In this document: positions 34,467-47,309 of the stretch, piece by piece
Layout: each line of letters starts with the position of its first letter
How positions within the stretch are numbered: the first letter of the stretch is position 1
Origin: Paramecium sonneborni
Taxonomy: Eukaryota; Ciliophora; Oligohymenophorea; Peniculida; Parameciidae
Assembly: GCA_905182985.1 (NCBI GenBank)
Contig: CAJJDN010000146.1
Location: 208,928 to 272,927 of the forward strand
Direction: 5' to 3'
Length of the DNA stretch: 64,000 bases
The notes under the pieces: generated by a model
What the model saw: only the letters and a program-made list of their open reading frames with translations
The model's database searches: none
Told to the model about the DNA's origin: nothing
Position numbers and translations under genes: made by a program

Positions 34467-37400
34467 ATTTATTTAATAATCAAGTTAAATAAGTTTCTGA
34501 ATAGATTAGAAATAATCCAAATGAAACTTTTCTGATGTAATACAGATTAAAGAATATTGAAAAGAGTGGAGCATAAAAATTAAGTGCGTTGGAGATTGCA
34601 ACTTAATTTGAGAATGCATTTTCATAAAAATTTGGTGATATTAAATTATTAAAGGTTGATATTAATGAGCAATAAGAATCTAATATAACAACTGTTTATG
34701 AAAATAAGGATCCAAATTGTTTGTATAATAAATTTTTAGATGTTTAATTTTTAAAAGAAATACTTGTAGTGGATGAATTGGAATAGGATGAAGAAGAAGA
34801 TGTTAATGATGAGGATTTTGAGAATGGGGTTATTTTGGATTATAAATATTAATAAATAAAATCAGCAATAGATTGTTTTTTTGAATTCTCAGGTGATCTT
34901 GACTAAGTAAAATAGATGTCTTTAGAAAATAAATTTAAGTCAATTATAGATAATGCTGCAGGTAAGGATTAAAAAGTATAAATAAAATTATTAATTTAAT
35001 GTAAAGGGAGTTAAGTTTTACCTTTACATTAAGAAAAGTTGTTTTTTAGTAATTTTGATAAGGATCCTGCTTATATTGATTTAATTTCAATGAATCCTTT
35101 TATTAATAGTGATATTAATAATATGATGAATTCAACTTTGATAAAAGTTTAGAGTTTTTAATTAGGAATGCTTTAATATAATTAAAAATAGGAGATGGAA
35201 TTTTAATAGTTTTTTACTTCAACAAAATTTTAAAAATAAATGCATATGCATTATTAAATTTACATAAAGGAAAGTAAAACACATGAGAAATAACTTTCAT
35301 TGATAATAGGATTTATGCATTAATTTTCAATTAGATTAGATATAGATTTGACACTGTGTTAATGTGTATATTAAGAGGGATAATCAAATTATTATTTTAA
35401 AATGCTTTCACCTCCTGTTTGCCATGCAGTATATCATGGAAGATGGAAATATGAAAATAATTTAATAAAATCTTAATTTGTAAAGGTTGATAACATTTTT
35501 TTAAATCATTTAGTTAGATCTGAAAAGATTACAGAAATTTAAAGGTTATTATTTTTGAATAATACAATAATATCAATAAAAATGGATTAGAATTGTGATT
35601 ATCTGAAATATAAAATATAGAGCTTTCATAAAATAAAGATTATTGAATATCCTATTATTCATGTAGAGTTATAAAATGATATATCATATTATCGATTAAT
35701 GAATAGCAAATATTTAAATTTTTCATTGAGATACAATATACTTGCTGCAATAAGTCAAAATAAGTTCAACATATAAGAGCATATTTTGAATTTAATAAAG
35801 ATTTGTGAATCTGAATATAAAAAGTAAGGTGATAAACCAATATAGTTTATAACTGGAATATTTGAATAAGCATTTAATACATTTTGTAAGATTGCTTCGA
35901 ATCTTGGAATAGTGGATGAAAGAGAAATGGACAAAAAGAATAAAAATCACTTACATTATTTTTAGAAAGTATTGTAAAGAACAGAAAAAGATTTGATTGA
36001 TTAATATGATCCAACAATGAGATTAGCTTATACAAGAAGAGTATCTATGACTCCATCAGGTTTATTATATTTTAATAAGTAACCTGAAGTAACAAGTGGC
36101 ATTCTTAGATAACATTATAATATAGTTGATTATTTTTTAAGAGTGCATTACGAAGATGAAAATTAAGATATAGTTTTAAATATTCCATATATAACTTAGT
36201 CTTACTATTATAATTTTATGTTCCCATAACTAAAAATATTAGGTTAAAATTATGAATTATTTACATGGAGTTCATCTTCGTTAAGAGCAGGTACATGTTG
36301 GTTTGTAAATTTTAATGGAGCAGGAAAATAGAGAAATTAGATTATATAATCAATAGGTAATTTTACAAATTTGAAACCAGAAGAAATTGCTAAGAATGCA
36401 GCAAGATTAGGATAGAATCTTAGCACAAGTATAGCTGTAGATTTGAATGGCCCAATTAATATATAAATAGTAGATGATTTATTAGATTAGAATAAAAAAT
36501 TATATACGGATGGTATAGGAAAGATTTCTTAAGATTTAATTGATTAAATTAGATTAAAAATGAGAGTCAATTCTAAAATTAAAATATCAGCAATTTAAAT
36601 TAGATATGAAGGAGCAAAAGGTTTATTAGTTTTAGATGAAACACTTGGAAATAAAACAATTATACTTAGAAGATCTATGGTTAAATATAATCCAGCTAAA
36701 GGAGGATATCCTAATAAAATTTAAATCTTAGATTTCAATAAATTTAGAGGAGGATATCTAAATAGATAAATTATAATGCTATTATTAACATTAAATGTTA
36801 AAGATAGTGCTTTTTAAGAACTTTAAGATGGTAATTATTTTTAATTATTTAGAATACCTAAAGAAAATTGAAGAATTATAAATGAAAGATGCTTCTATTT
36901 ACAAATATTTTAGTGTAGAATATTGTGATGAATAATTTGATATTCCTAATATAATCGATGCTTTAAGAGCATATATAAATGTTGGAATGGATAATAATAT
37001 ATTATGTTAAGGTGTGATATCTAAATTAAAATAAAGAGGATTGATGTAGCTAAGAAAAAAAACAACAATTCTTGTAGAAAAAGCTGCCAGAGTATTAGGA
37101 ATAATAGATGAACATCAAATATTATAACCTAATGAAATTTATTGTTTAGTTTAAGATGAAAATAATGAATAATAAATTGAACCTGAAAATATCTAAGGTG
37201 AAGTATTAGTTACTAGAAATCCTTGTTTACATCCAGGAGATATTAAAAAACTTAAAGCACTTTCAACTTAAGAAATCTTATAACGTAATCATGGTAAAAA
37301 TCCATATTCTTAATTAATTAATTGTTTAATATTTCCTGCAAATGGAAATTCACTTCCATGTTAAATTGCAGGAGGAGATCTTGATGGAGATTTATATTTT

Positions 37401-38633
37401 ATTTGTTGGGATAATAGATTACTACCTCCTCAACTTGTTAAACCTATGATTTATGATGAAAAAAAAATTAATTCGGTTAATTCTAAAAAAATGGATTTTA
37501 AAGATAATAATAAAAAGTTTCATGAAAATACTGATAGAAATTTTGATTTGAAAAATATGTTTGATTTTCTGTTTCTTTATCTTAATTCTGAAACTTTAGG
37601 AATGATTGATAATTCTCATTTAGCTTAGGCTGATAAATCTGAAAAGAAGGCCAATGATCCTAATTGCTTAGAATTAGCTGAATTACATGCTGAAGCTGTT
37701 GATTTTGTTAAAACTGGAAAATAAGTCTTTTTAGATCTTAAACTTCTTTCTAAAAGTATAGTTTATTTTATTATTTCTTAGTTTTTCCTGATTATATGGA
37801 AAAAGAATAATCTGTAACCTATGAATCATAAACTATTATTGGAAAATTATATAGGTAAATTGCACATTTAGGAGATAAATCAGATAATATTTTAGATTTA
37901 GGTTTTCTTTAATAAAATTTACCTCCTATTGAATACAGATTATTGTATAATTTTGATAAATTAATTCAATAATGTTAAATAATTAAATAAAATATCAAAA
38001 TTACAATTAATTTAGGAGAAAAGAAAGAATAAATTGAATAACAAAAAGAAATTAATGAAGAATAATTAAACTAAGAAATAATTGGATTAATTAAAAATTA
38101 CATTAATGATAATTATAAAAGACATTTAGAATCTTCAATAAAGTTAATTTTTCATATCTTCGAAACTATTTTTGGAATAACTCAAACTTTTGCAGTAAAG
38201 AGTGAATTTGAAATCTACAGTGGAAATTTTAGTAGTATGTAAAAAGGTGATGGATTATATTAAAAGGTAATTAAATTTATAATTAAATTAGAAAAAATTG
38301 AATGTTGAAAAATACTAGAAACGAATAATTGCTCTAATTATTTAATTACATTAAGAAATAGAACGTAAATTATAGACACTCTCTGAAATTGAAAAAATGT
38401 AACGAATTTCTTTAATCAATTTCATTTTAACATATTCTCCAAATTCTCATCCTTATCCAACTTTCACAATATTGGGAGAGTTTATTCAATAATTGATTAA
38501 TTAAATAAGTACTTTAGAAGATTGGAAAATTCTTGTGAAGAACTATACAATTTGGTATAGGGGAGCTGGATAATATCTTTTTTGGAAGGATTTAATAAAG
38601 ATATTTAGGAATGATTTAGAAGAACTTATTTGA
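34463..38633 (+). CDS. cellular RNA-dependent RNA polymerase (RDR family)
   Basis: About 1350 residues. The catalytic motif GGDLDGDLYF (Asp triad at 37377-37391) is intact. Flanking conserved blocks are LVTRNPCLHPGDIKKL, FPANGNSLPCQIAGG, LAELHAEAVDFVKTGK and FPDYMEKEQ, all in QDE/RDR order. The N-terminal half (LRYNILAAISQNKF; GTCWFVNFNGAGK; LKPEEIAKNAARLGQ) fits the family. Introns include 22 nt at about 36829 and 26 nt at about 37759, the latter restoring FPDYMEK. RDRs make double-stranded RNA for small-RNA silencing; ciliates have several. The start is 34463 (MNLFNN) or the in-frame ATG at 34535. Confidence 0.9.
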
Positions 38634-38709
38634 TTAGGTTTACCAAAAGTTTATGACGAAATATATTTCTTAATATATTTTAATAAAATTATAATAAAAA
38701 ATATTAAAA

Positions 38710-40939
38710 ATGAGAAATCCATTTCGTATAAGACTCCAAATTTTAGGAATCATGGTTAATGATGAAAAGGAATATTTTCAAAATCCAGGAAGCTTTGAAA
38801 AAAATTAAACAGTGTTTCCTTTGAATAATAATGGACAAAGTTTAGGAATATATTTGAATCGATTAGAATATTATATTAGAAACAATTATATGAAAGAAGG
38901 AAAAGATATAAAAGGAAAATTAACTTTTAGTAATTGAATATTTAATAATTTAGCATTTTTCAATTATATTCTTAATTAATTTGTAGATATCTCTGATTTG
39001 TTTTGTATAGATGATAATTTCATAAAGCTTGATGGATAATTTTTTTAAAAAGATGAAAATTCACCTTAGGTTTTGATCATTAAATTAAAATTCCAAATAT
39101 ATTATTAAGAATATCTTAAATTTCAATATTTTTTGGAAAGTATAAATTTGGAGAAAAAGAATTTAGAAGAAAATATTCAATAGTCAAAAAATAAATTAAC
39201 ATTCAATAAGGATAATTTGATTTAATTTAAATAAAAGATTGATGAACTTCAATAAATTTATTAAATACAACCCTAATATCCTTAGATTGACATTGCTATA
39301 TTATATAGTCATCCTCTAGTAAATTAAAACGATAAACGTATAACTCCAGTTTAATTTCATGAAGACATTTAGAATTTTAAATAAAAGATTTCTGAATTAA
39401 ATAAAAAAGTTACATATCTAATAACTCAAGCAAATAAAGTAAATCTGTATTGGGTTTTAAAATATAATCCAAAGATTATTCATATTATATCTCATGGTGA
39501 ACATGTTAGCAATAAATAATGTTAATATTTACAATTTGAGAAGAATTGTATGGATGATTAAGTATTTACATAAGATTTGGAAAGAATAATGAAAAATTCA
39601 AAAAAGTCATTAGTTTTTTTAGCTTGTTGTTTTGCTGGAGAAATAGCTAAGAATATAAAAGAACATGCGACTACTATAGCAATTGATAAGGAACTAAAAA
39701 TGTTAGATGATGCAGGCATATATTATTTTCAACATTTGTATTAAGAATTGTTGTCAAATTCAACTTTATAACAAAGTCATGAAAAAGCCAAAGAATTTGT
39801 CAAAAAAAAACTTGGAGCTGAAGATTAGTAATGTTGTTGTAGCCATTCTCATAGAAAAGCTTGTTAAGACACGTTTTTATAAAATGGTTTATGCTTTTTC
39901 TGTTTAACTAAGACTGATGATTGCTGCAGAAAATCTAACTAATTCCAAGACAAATTATCACATGTTTGGGGAGAAGATTTAAATGAAAAATGTAAGTCAC
40001 TTTAAAAGTAAATTTTAAAAAAATTAAAATTTGAAGGTGAAAATAAATTATAAAATGAATAATTAGAAAAAGAATTTTTAGAAAAATTAAATAACTTTGC
40101 TCAAAATGGTATTCTAAGAGTATGCTGTTGTGAATTAGCAGAAAAACATAAAGATGAACTTATCTCTGAGATTTAACATATGGAATCAGAAAAATTTCAA
40201 ATATTTTAATCTAAGCCTAATTAATCTAAAATTTTTGAAAATGTTGAAGAAGGCTAAATGACTGAAATTAATAATATTAATTGGGAAGAATAATATTTTA
40301 TTGCTTGGAAAATAGATGCTCAAGTTATATATCAATTATTGACTGATAATTTTTATTTTAAAAAAAATAAAAAAATAATTGTAATAAGTGCAGGTAGTAA
40401 AAGAGGAGAAGAAATTGTAGTTAAATATGCTCATTAAGTTTCAAAATATTTTAAAGTAAAAATATTTTTAACATTTTAAGTATAGAAAATTAAAATTTTA
40501 CAAAAAAAATGAAATGAAAGATATCTAAATCATTGAAAAATAATTAAATAATATCGAAGAATTAATTTAAATGAATTTCGAAGAAAGGATTCGTTATATT
40601 TTTATAATTTACCAGATTAATGAAGAACTCTTTAAATAAACAAAAGTTTAGTTAATTGAATTAAATCTAAAAGGAGCAGTTATTTTAATCTCAGATTCTG
40701 ATATAGATTTAGATTCAAATTTTATAAAGCGAGAACTAACAGATTGGCATAATACCAATTAAATTTAAGAAAAAAATGATTATTATAAAATTTTATCAGT
40801 GTATGGAGATGAAATACGCAAAAAAATTGAATAAAAATTTGGAGAAGAGAAATTAAAAGATATGACATTTGATAAACTATTAGAAGCAATTTAAGAAGAA
40901 TTAGATTAGAATTAAAAGAATGAATAAAATAAAATATGA
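38710..40939 (+). CDS. CHAT-domain (caspase-like) protein with possible degenerate NTPase tail
   Basis: About 726 aa; introns of 24 nt (GTAATTGA...TTTAG near 38930) and 25 nt (GTAAAAAT...TTAAG near 40459). After a coiled coil (~110-180) comes a CHAT-like fold: PKIIHIISHGEHVSN with the catalytic-type His (39481-39504), KSLVFLACCFAGEIAK with the Cys pair (39625-39630), and DDAGIYYFQHLYQEL. A Cys-rich stretch follows (CCCSHSHRKAC; CFFCLTKTDDCC). The C-terminal region (KKIIVISAGSKRGEEIV; KGAVILISDSDIDLD) has the spacing of P-loop and Walker B strands but lacks GxGKT, so any STAND-type NTPase would be inactive. It lies 76 bp after the RdRP in the same direction. Confidence 0.6.
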
Positions 40940-40940
40940 G

Positions 40941-41070
40941 ATTTTATAAATTTCATTTATGAATAATTATTATTAAAATATGAACAAAACATATTTATCA
41001 ATTAGATTTTATAAATTTCATTTATGAATAATTATTATTAAAATATGAACAAAATATATTTATCAATTAG
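40941..41070. repeat. 65-bp tandem duplication
   Basis: Two head-to-tail copies, 40941-41005 and 41006-41070, each starting attttataaatttcattt, with a single difference (aaaacat/aaaatat). They lie at the convergent ends of the CHAT and DHHC genes. A second copy of the pair sits at 42048-42177 because of the larger duplication. Confidence 0.8.
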
Positions 41071-41873
41071 GTTAACTAAATACAATTTTAAATCCTTCGA
41101 AAATTCCTTAGACTCTTCTTTTATTTAAAGAATTCCAACACAATTTCAATTAAGCAAGTCGCTTTGATGAATTTTCATCTTTTTTTCTTATTTCTTATTT
41201 TTGTAATTGATACATTTCATGGAGAAACGATTTTTCAAAATCATTCTTTCTAATCCTTTCATTAGTTGTTAGATCTTTTCTAATCATATTTAAATGATAT
41301 AAGAAAAATGCAGTTAGAGAGATAAAAAAAATAAGGCACACAAAAATTATGAATACAAAAAATGTTTCTCTATTGCTTATTACTAAAAATACTCTTAAAA
41401 ATGTTGCCTAAGAGATTTCTCCTGTTACAGCATTTTTATATGTTAATTTAAATAATGATTACTTCTCAGCTATTCCAAACAAACAAAGAAATCCAGCAAT
41501 TACTCCATAAAGACTTAAGAATAAATGAGAAAATAAAAATAGTAGAAAGTACTTATAATTATTCTACCCAATGCATTATCTAACCCAAATACAATGATGG
41601 TCAAATTTGCTTACACATACATTACAAATACGACAATGTTTACTTCTTGCAGGCTTGATAATATTACATGTTGTGCATGTAGTATTTTATTTATATTATA
41701 CTTCATCATAGTATTTCTAATATTACTTCACATATTCATTATTATTTTCTTTATTTACTATTCCTGGACTAATTGTGCATGTTTTATAAAAAAAATAATT
41801 GCAACATAAAAATATTAAACTTCCACATACTGAATGTATATGACTTACATAAGGTGTATCTCCAAAATGTTTT
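41063..41873 (-). pseudogene. truncated duplicate of the DHHC palmitoyltransferase gene
   Basis: 3' part of the DHHC gene (from its TGA up to the N at 41874), identical to 42170-42980. It lacks the N-terminal membrane segments. Probably an assembly artefact rather than a biological pseudogene. Confidence 0.7.
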
Positions 41874-41874
41874 N

Positions 41875-42046
41875 AGAAAAAAATGATTATTATAAAATTT
41901 TATCAGTGTATGGAGATGAAATACGCAAAAAAATTGAATAAAAATTTGGAGAAGAGAAATTAAAAGATATGACATTTGATAAACTATTAGAAGCAATTTA
42001 AGAAGAATTAGATTAGAATTAAAAGAATGAATAAAATAAAATATGA
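41875..42046 (+). pseudogene. duplicate 3' fragment of the CHAT gene
   Basis: Repeats the last 172 bases of the CHAT gene (40768-40939), ending at the same TGA. It has no start and is most likely part of the assembly duplication. Confidence 0.7.
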
Positions 42047-42980
42047 GATTTTATAAATTTCATTTATGAATAATTATTATTAAAATATGAACAAAACATA
42101 TTTATCAATTAGATTTTATAAATTTCATTTATGAATAATTATTATTAAAATATGAACAAAATATATTTATCAATTAGGTTAACTAAATACAATTTTAAAT
42201 CCTTCGAAAATTCCTTAGACTCTTCTTTTATTTAAAGAATTCCAACACAATTTCAATTAAGCAAGTCGCTTTGATGAATTTTCATCTTTTTTTCTTATTT
42301 CTTATTTTTGTAATTGATACATTTCATGGAGAAACGATTTTTCAAAATCATTCTTTCTAATCCTTTCATTAGTTGTTAGATCTTTTCTAATCATATTTAA
42401 ATGATATAAGAAAAATGCAGTTAGAGAGATAAAAAAAATAAGGCACACAAAAATTATGAATACAAAAAATGTTTCTCTATTGCTTATTACTAAAAATACT
42501 CTTAAAAATGTTGCCTAAGAGATTTCTCCTGTTACAGCATTTTTATATGTTAATTTAAATAATGATTACTTCTCAGCTATTCCAAACAAACAAAGAAATC
42601 CAGCAATTACTCCATAAAGACTTAAGAATAAATGAGAAAATAAAAATAGTAGAAAGTACTTATAATTATTCTACCCAATGCATTATCTAACCCAAATACA
42701 ATGATGGTCAAATTTGCTTACACATACATTACAAATACGACAATGTTTACTTCTTGCAGGCTTGATAATATTACATGTTGTGCATGTAGTATTTTATTTA
42801 TATTATACTTCATCATAGTATTTCTAATATTACTTCACATATTCATTATTATTTTCTTTATTTACTATTCCTGGACTAATTGTGCATGTTTTATAAAAAA
42901 AATAATTGCAACATAAAAATATTAAACTTCCACATACTGAATGTATATGACTTACATAAGGTGTATCTCCAAAATGTTTT
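41875..42980. repeat. 1106-bp direct duplication, right copy
   Basis: Second copy of the duplicated block, continuous with the complete DHHC gene to its right. Its left end starts in the middle of the CHAT gene's last codons, directly after N 41874. Confidence 0.85.
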
Positions 42981-43292
42981 AGTAATCCAAATTTAACATA
43001 AAATGCAAATGCCATCCAAAATATAAAAAAATATGCCATTTATCCTAATCGATTATTTGTGTAGAAAACATAATTGTATAAGTCTGAACACTTTTTGAAT
43101 ATCTTATTCCCAAATAATTATCTTTTTAATTAGTCAAAATATATTATACTTTAAAATAGAAGGACCATTAGTATATAGTTTTCTTCTAATCATTCCCATT
43201 AGACTTTTGGAATTAGAATCTGTGCAAACTAACATATACATAAAAGAGCCTGTAGTTAATGCAAACAAAATGAAAAGTAATATTTGCTCCAT
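42170..43292 (-). CDS. DHHC-type protein S-acyltransferase
   Basis: Starts [20 protein letters not shown] (first membrane helix) at 43292 and ends FKIVFSQPN-TGA at 42170-42172. The DHHC cysteine-rich domain is complete: [20 protein letters not shown] then [20 protein letters not shown], with the catalytic Cys in DHHC. Membrane helices precede ([17 protein letters not shown]) and follow it ([36 protein letters not shown]). The lumenal-loop motif ISPGIV (DPG-like) is present. It palmitoylates membrane proteins in the Golgi, ER or plasma membrane. At least two introns (28 and 29 nt) lie in the 5' half. Several predicted acylated proteins occur in this window, but linkage is not implied. Confidence 0.85.
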
Positions 43293-43389
43293 TATATAAA
43301 AATATTAGTTTATAATATAAATATTAAATAAAACTGAAAATGAAAAGTAATTGTCAAATGAAATATGAATAGATTATGCAGATTAATTT

Positions 43390-44457
43390 ATGAATTAAGC
43401 AAAAGGAGTAACAGAAGAAGAAAAAATAATTGAACTGTTAAATTAAATTTAAGATCAAATATTCACATAAATATCAAATGATGTGAATAATAAACTAATA
43501 AAAGAATTATAAAAAACAGGAAATTTAGCACAACCAACTTAATAACCTGAATTTTTGAGAGTCACTCCAAATGTTGATGCTGATTACATGCATTCTCATA
43601 TAAATTATGCAAAAACTATCTAATAAAATTAACCAATGGATAGACAAAAATTTGAATAATTTGATAATAAGGAGATTGTTAACTTTCCAATTTATGAACA
43701 AAATTATTTGGATATCAATGCTAATGCAAAGTTTTATTATCCTAAGACTTAACAAAAGGGATTAATTGAAACCCCTAAATAATTTGTGGATTAAACTAAT
43801 GTTTAAAACTATTTAATAAATTAAACAAAGGTTTATGATTTCAATCAACCTGAAATTAAAGTATATTATTATATACATTTAAGCAAATATATCCTAGAAA
43901 TTTAGTTGACAATATGATACCTACTCATCCTGAACCAGAGTATTTAATAAAGTAAGAATAAAAATTTAATTTTTCTTCTTAAATTAATTAAATGGGTGGT
44001 CTAATAAACTCAATAGGACGTATTAGAAATATTCATAAATATAGCTATGGCTTAATCATTAAAATAAAATGAATAAAGACTATTTTTAAATACTCCTGAA
44101 CATTCTTTATTGACAGGAGCACTTTAAGAAAAAATTAATCATGTTCCTCCTCCTTTTGTTCCTGTACCTGCTCCTCCTCCTCCTGATCCTTTTCTTACAA
44201 ATCCTTAATATAGACTTTATGGAGTTTAATAGGAAGCACCTTAATTTAATGTTTAAAGTTATATTCCAGAAAAAAATTAAATTTAACCTAGTAAGTTAAC
44301 AGGAAATTCTAATATACTTTAAGTTCCATTTGAAAAACAAGAGTATCAAGAAACTAGTAGAGTTTAATCAAAAGTTTAGGAGGATTTAAAACTTAATTTT
44401 TTAGATAGAGCAAGATAAGAAAGAAAAAGAAGAGAAGAAAAATTATTATAGTAGTGA
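43390..44457 (+). CDS. Gln/Pro-rich protein, function unknown
   Basis: 339 aa, introns of 23 and 25 nt. It starts MNQAKGVTEEEKIIELL, an amphipathic helix. The middle has repeated Tyr/Pro/Gln segments and a proline-rich stretch (PPPFVPVPAPPPPDPF), a possible SH3/WW/profilin ligand. The C-terminus is a basic-acidic helix (LDRARQERKRREEKLLQQ). Many TAA/TAG codons supply Gln. An upstream ATG at 43340 is followed by TGA in its frame, so 43390 is preferred. No family recognised. Confidence 0.55.
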
Positions 44458-44651
44458 ATATCATAAAGCTTTCAAAGTTTTATTTAATATTATTTATTTT
44501 ATTCTTCTAAAGATTTTCTTATTTTATTTCAATAATTAATTAATTACTTAGAAACTAATAAAATATAAAATTAAATTAATTTATAAATTTTGTTATTCTT
44601 TTTTATTATTTTATTGATAATCATTCACTAAATTATCTAACTTAAATTTAT

Positions 44652-46048
44652 TCATTGTTACAATCCCAAGTAATAATATATTCTCCATCCTCAGAGATTG
44701 TACCATGAATATAATTATCATCAAAATCAATAATTTATTCTTAGAAAAACTCTCCATTCTCTTTTATTTTAATTAAATTTAAACTACTACCATTTTTGTT
44801 AAGAAGCAATGACTTTGATTTTATATATTTTTAAGGAAAATACCAAAAACAATCATTACCAGCCTTTACAGCAATTTCTTTTTGTTTAACAAACATTTTG
44901 GTTTGTTTATTTTATTCATAAATGATCATCTATTTTTTATTATAAGGTTAAAATGTAAATAAATTATTGTTAATAAAACATAATCTTACACCCCATTCAA
45001 CTTTAATAGTTTAAAAAATATTCCATAAAGAACTATCAACTTCTTTTTAACAAACAATAATTAAATTATCAGCTGCACAAGAAATAAATTAGTTTTAACT
45101 TTCATTGATACTTATACAAAATACACTACCATTATGATAAGTTAATATTTATGAACTTTACCATTAAGATTTTTTTATCCATAATCTGATAGTTTTATCA
45201 TCACTACCAGATATTATTAAGTCTTCATCATTATTTATAATCAAACAATTAATATCATCTGTGTGTCCTTCAAGAATTTATTTACAATAAAACTATTTAT
45301 TGTCTTAAGCCTCCCATAAAATTATTGAGCGATCATAGCTACCAGAAATAAATTAAACGCATTTTTATAAAAATTATATACATCTAACTCTTTTACTATG
45401 ATTAGATAATTCCTATCTTTATATCAATTATCCTTACTAAAAGTCAAATACTTTTATTTTGCTTGATTCATATCCAGCTACAACTAATGAAGCCTCTTTA
45501 TTAAATGCAAAAGCAAAAATATAATCTTCTTTTATTTAATTTGTTAATTCATATTTTAATAGTTTCAATTTATTATTACGTAATGATTAGTGAATTTTTC
45601 CTTCCAATTTCAATACATTTTTACTGTTATTTATTGCTTAAGTTAAGTTTTTTACACTCTCAGAAATCATTTAATGTAGTTGCAATTTATTCTTTTCAAA
45701 TGAAAATAGAAATGGTGATAATTCATTATATAAACTCTAATCAAAACTCTTTGATAATTCTCTTATTTAGTTACATCTCTATTCCAATTCTTTTTTTAAT
45801 ACTCCATATCCAATATTTAATTAATTAATCCATTCCTAAAGCTTTTAGATTAAATCATCATACTCTTTTGCTTATTACTAAACTTAGTTTATATATATTG
45901 ACATTTTTTGAACTTCTTCCATATGATTCTTATGATTTCCATTTTAAAAACATTCAAAACAACCTAAACGGTCTTCTTAGCATTAATCCCTCATACAAAT
46001 AAACTCAATTTATTTGTTATGCTCATGAGTATTACAAATTAAATCCAT
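44652..46048 (-). CDS. B-box-like zinc finger, coiled-coil and WD40-repeat protein
   Basis: Starts MDLICNTHEHNKQIEFICM at 46048, with Cys/His spacing of a B-box (C-x2-H ... C-x4-C ... CFECF ... HKNH). A coiled coil of ~120 residues follows (QQAKEYDDLIQKLQEWINQL), then WD40 repeats (EASLVVAGYESSKIKVFDF; ISGSYDRSIILWEAQ; EGHTDDINCLIINN; ISGSDDKTIRLW), ending TWDCNNE-TGA. The WD40 part is paralogous to the forward gene at 50995 (shared WGVRLCF/WGYRVCF and FTFQP). Such B-box/WD40 proteins are abundant in Paramecium; function unknown. Confidence 0.75.
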
Positions 46049-46991
46049 TTTAGATAAAATAAACTATGAAATCATTCTATGTATGGTATATATTATATAA
46101 AAAAATACTCTTTATAACCTAAATCTCAATCCTATATTCTAATACTATTTTTAATACAAATTCTTAATCAATTTATTATTGAGTTAAGTAATAAGATTAT
46201 GAATTATATTTATTACAAATCCCATAATCCTTTATTAAATATTGCTATCTATTAATGGTGTCAGAAATGAATTAAAATTTTCTATTAATAATTCAGGGCA
46301 ATAAAAAATTAGTTTAAAGAAGATTACTGTTGAAAAGGAAACAAATAAATGACTTTTATCAATTTATAATTAAGCATAGTCTTAAACTGTTATTTTTTTA
46401 AAGAAAAATAACCTAATTGTATTAATTAAGAATTTAAAAGTACATTTATTAAAAATCAAGAAGATGAAGATGATGTTAACTTGTTTTAATTCTGTTTGAC
46501 AATCAAATTCACTTAGAAAATTTGAATGGATTTTGTACAATTTAATTCTTAGTTGGATTTACTTCTTATTCTTTATTTTAAACATGATTACATAAATTAA
46601 CATTAAAATCATATATTTTATAACAAATTTTTTTTTAAATACTCAAATGAGTTAAACCTTAAAATTAAAAATAGAATCTAGTTAATTTATATTTGTTTCA
46701 TTGTTAATTAATTGAGTTATCAACTTTATTTTTTAAATTTGAATAAAATGAATAGAAATTAAAAAATTTTTATATAATTTTATTTTGATAATTGTAATAA
46801 TATATATTTATAATTTATTTTTTAACTCGATTAGAAACATTATATTGTTCGTTTCTCTTGAAGATTTAACGATTTAAACACTGAAACCATATTAAGACTA
46901 AACAAACTAATATCAAAAATTGAAGTTAAGTAGAATTGGAAAATGTATTTATGAGTCCTTTATTTTATTATAATTTCACTTATATGTTACC
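46049..46991. other. intergenic, no gene seen
   Basis: About 940 bp, A+T-rich with TA runs near 46795. No coding block was recognised apart from bases just before 46992, which could include an upstream exon of the Mpv17-like gene. Confidence 0.35.
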
Positions 46992-47309
46992 ATGGCTGTT
47001 AAAAAGTTAACTGATAGTTTATTTTACAATAGATTACCAATAATAAGAAGAGCATTTGGATCTGTTTTAATAGATTAGATAGTCTGGAGATGTTATCTTC
47101 TTTGCCATTATTTAATTATAATAAATCTTAGAGAGTGGTTCAATTTCTAAAGCAATAAAAATAATTTTTTAAAAGTCATGATTATCAATTGGTAGATTTG
47201 GTCAGCAGCTTAAATAATCATGGTTAATTTCACTACCTTATTAAGTTTTCTAGGTTAATTTTATAAGATATTTTGGAATATATATTTGAGTTATATTTCA
47301 CATAAATGA
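46992..47309 (+). CDS. Mpv17/PMP22-family protein, short or 5'-incomplete
   Basis: 105 aa without introns, MAVKKLTDSLFYN to SYISHK-TGA. The last 45 residues carry the family pattern: IDQIVW (usually DQ before a Pro helix), then NWQIWSAAQIIMVNFTTL and FWNIYLSY, comparable to the NWxxWPxxQxxNF...WNxYLS signature. Family proteins are ~170-220 aa with four helices, so the N-terminal two helices are missing: either upstream exons were not recognised or the gene is truncated. Expected location is the inner mitochondrial or peroxisomal membrane. Confidence 0.45.

Larger units (their letters stand above)
40768..41873. repeat. 1106-bp direct duplication, left copy
   Basis: 40768-41873 and 41875-42980 appear identical base for base, including introns and spacers, and are separated only by one N at 41874. 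The left copy ends and the right copy begins at arbitrary points inside genes. The simplest reading is two overlapping contigs joined without merging, so the true locus probably has one copy. Confidence 0.85.

Noticed and set aside
40502..40509. Apparent frameshift at an A8 run in the CHAT gene
   Set aside because: A 25-nt intron (GTAAAAAT...TTAAG, near 40459) restores the frame exactly (spliced length divisible by three), so no sequence error or pseudogenisation is needed.
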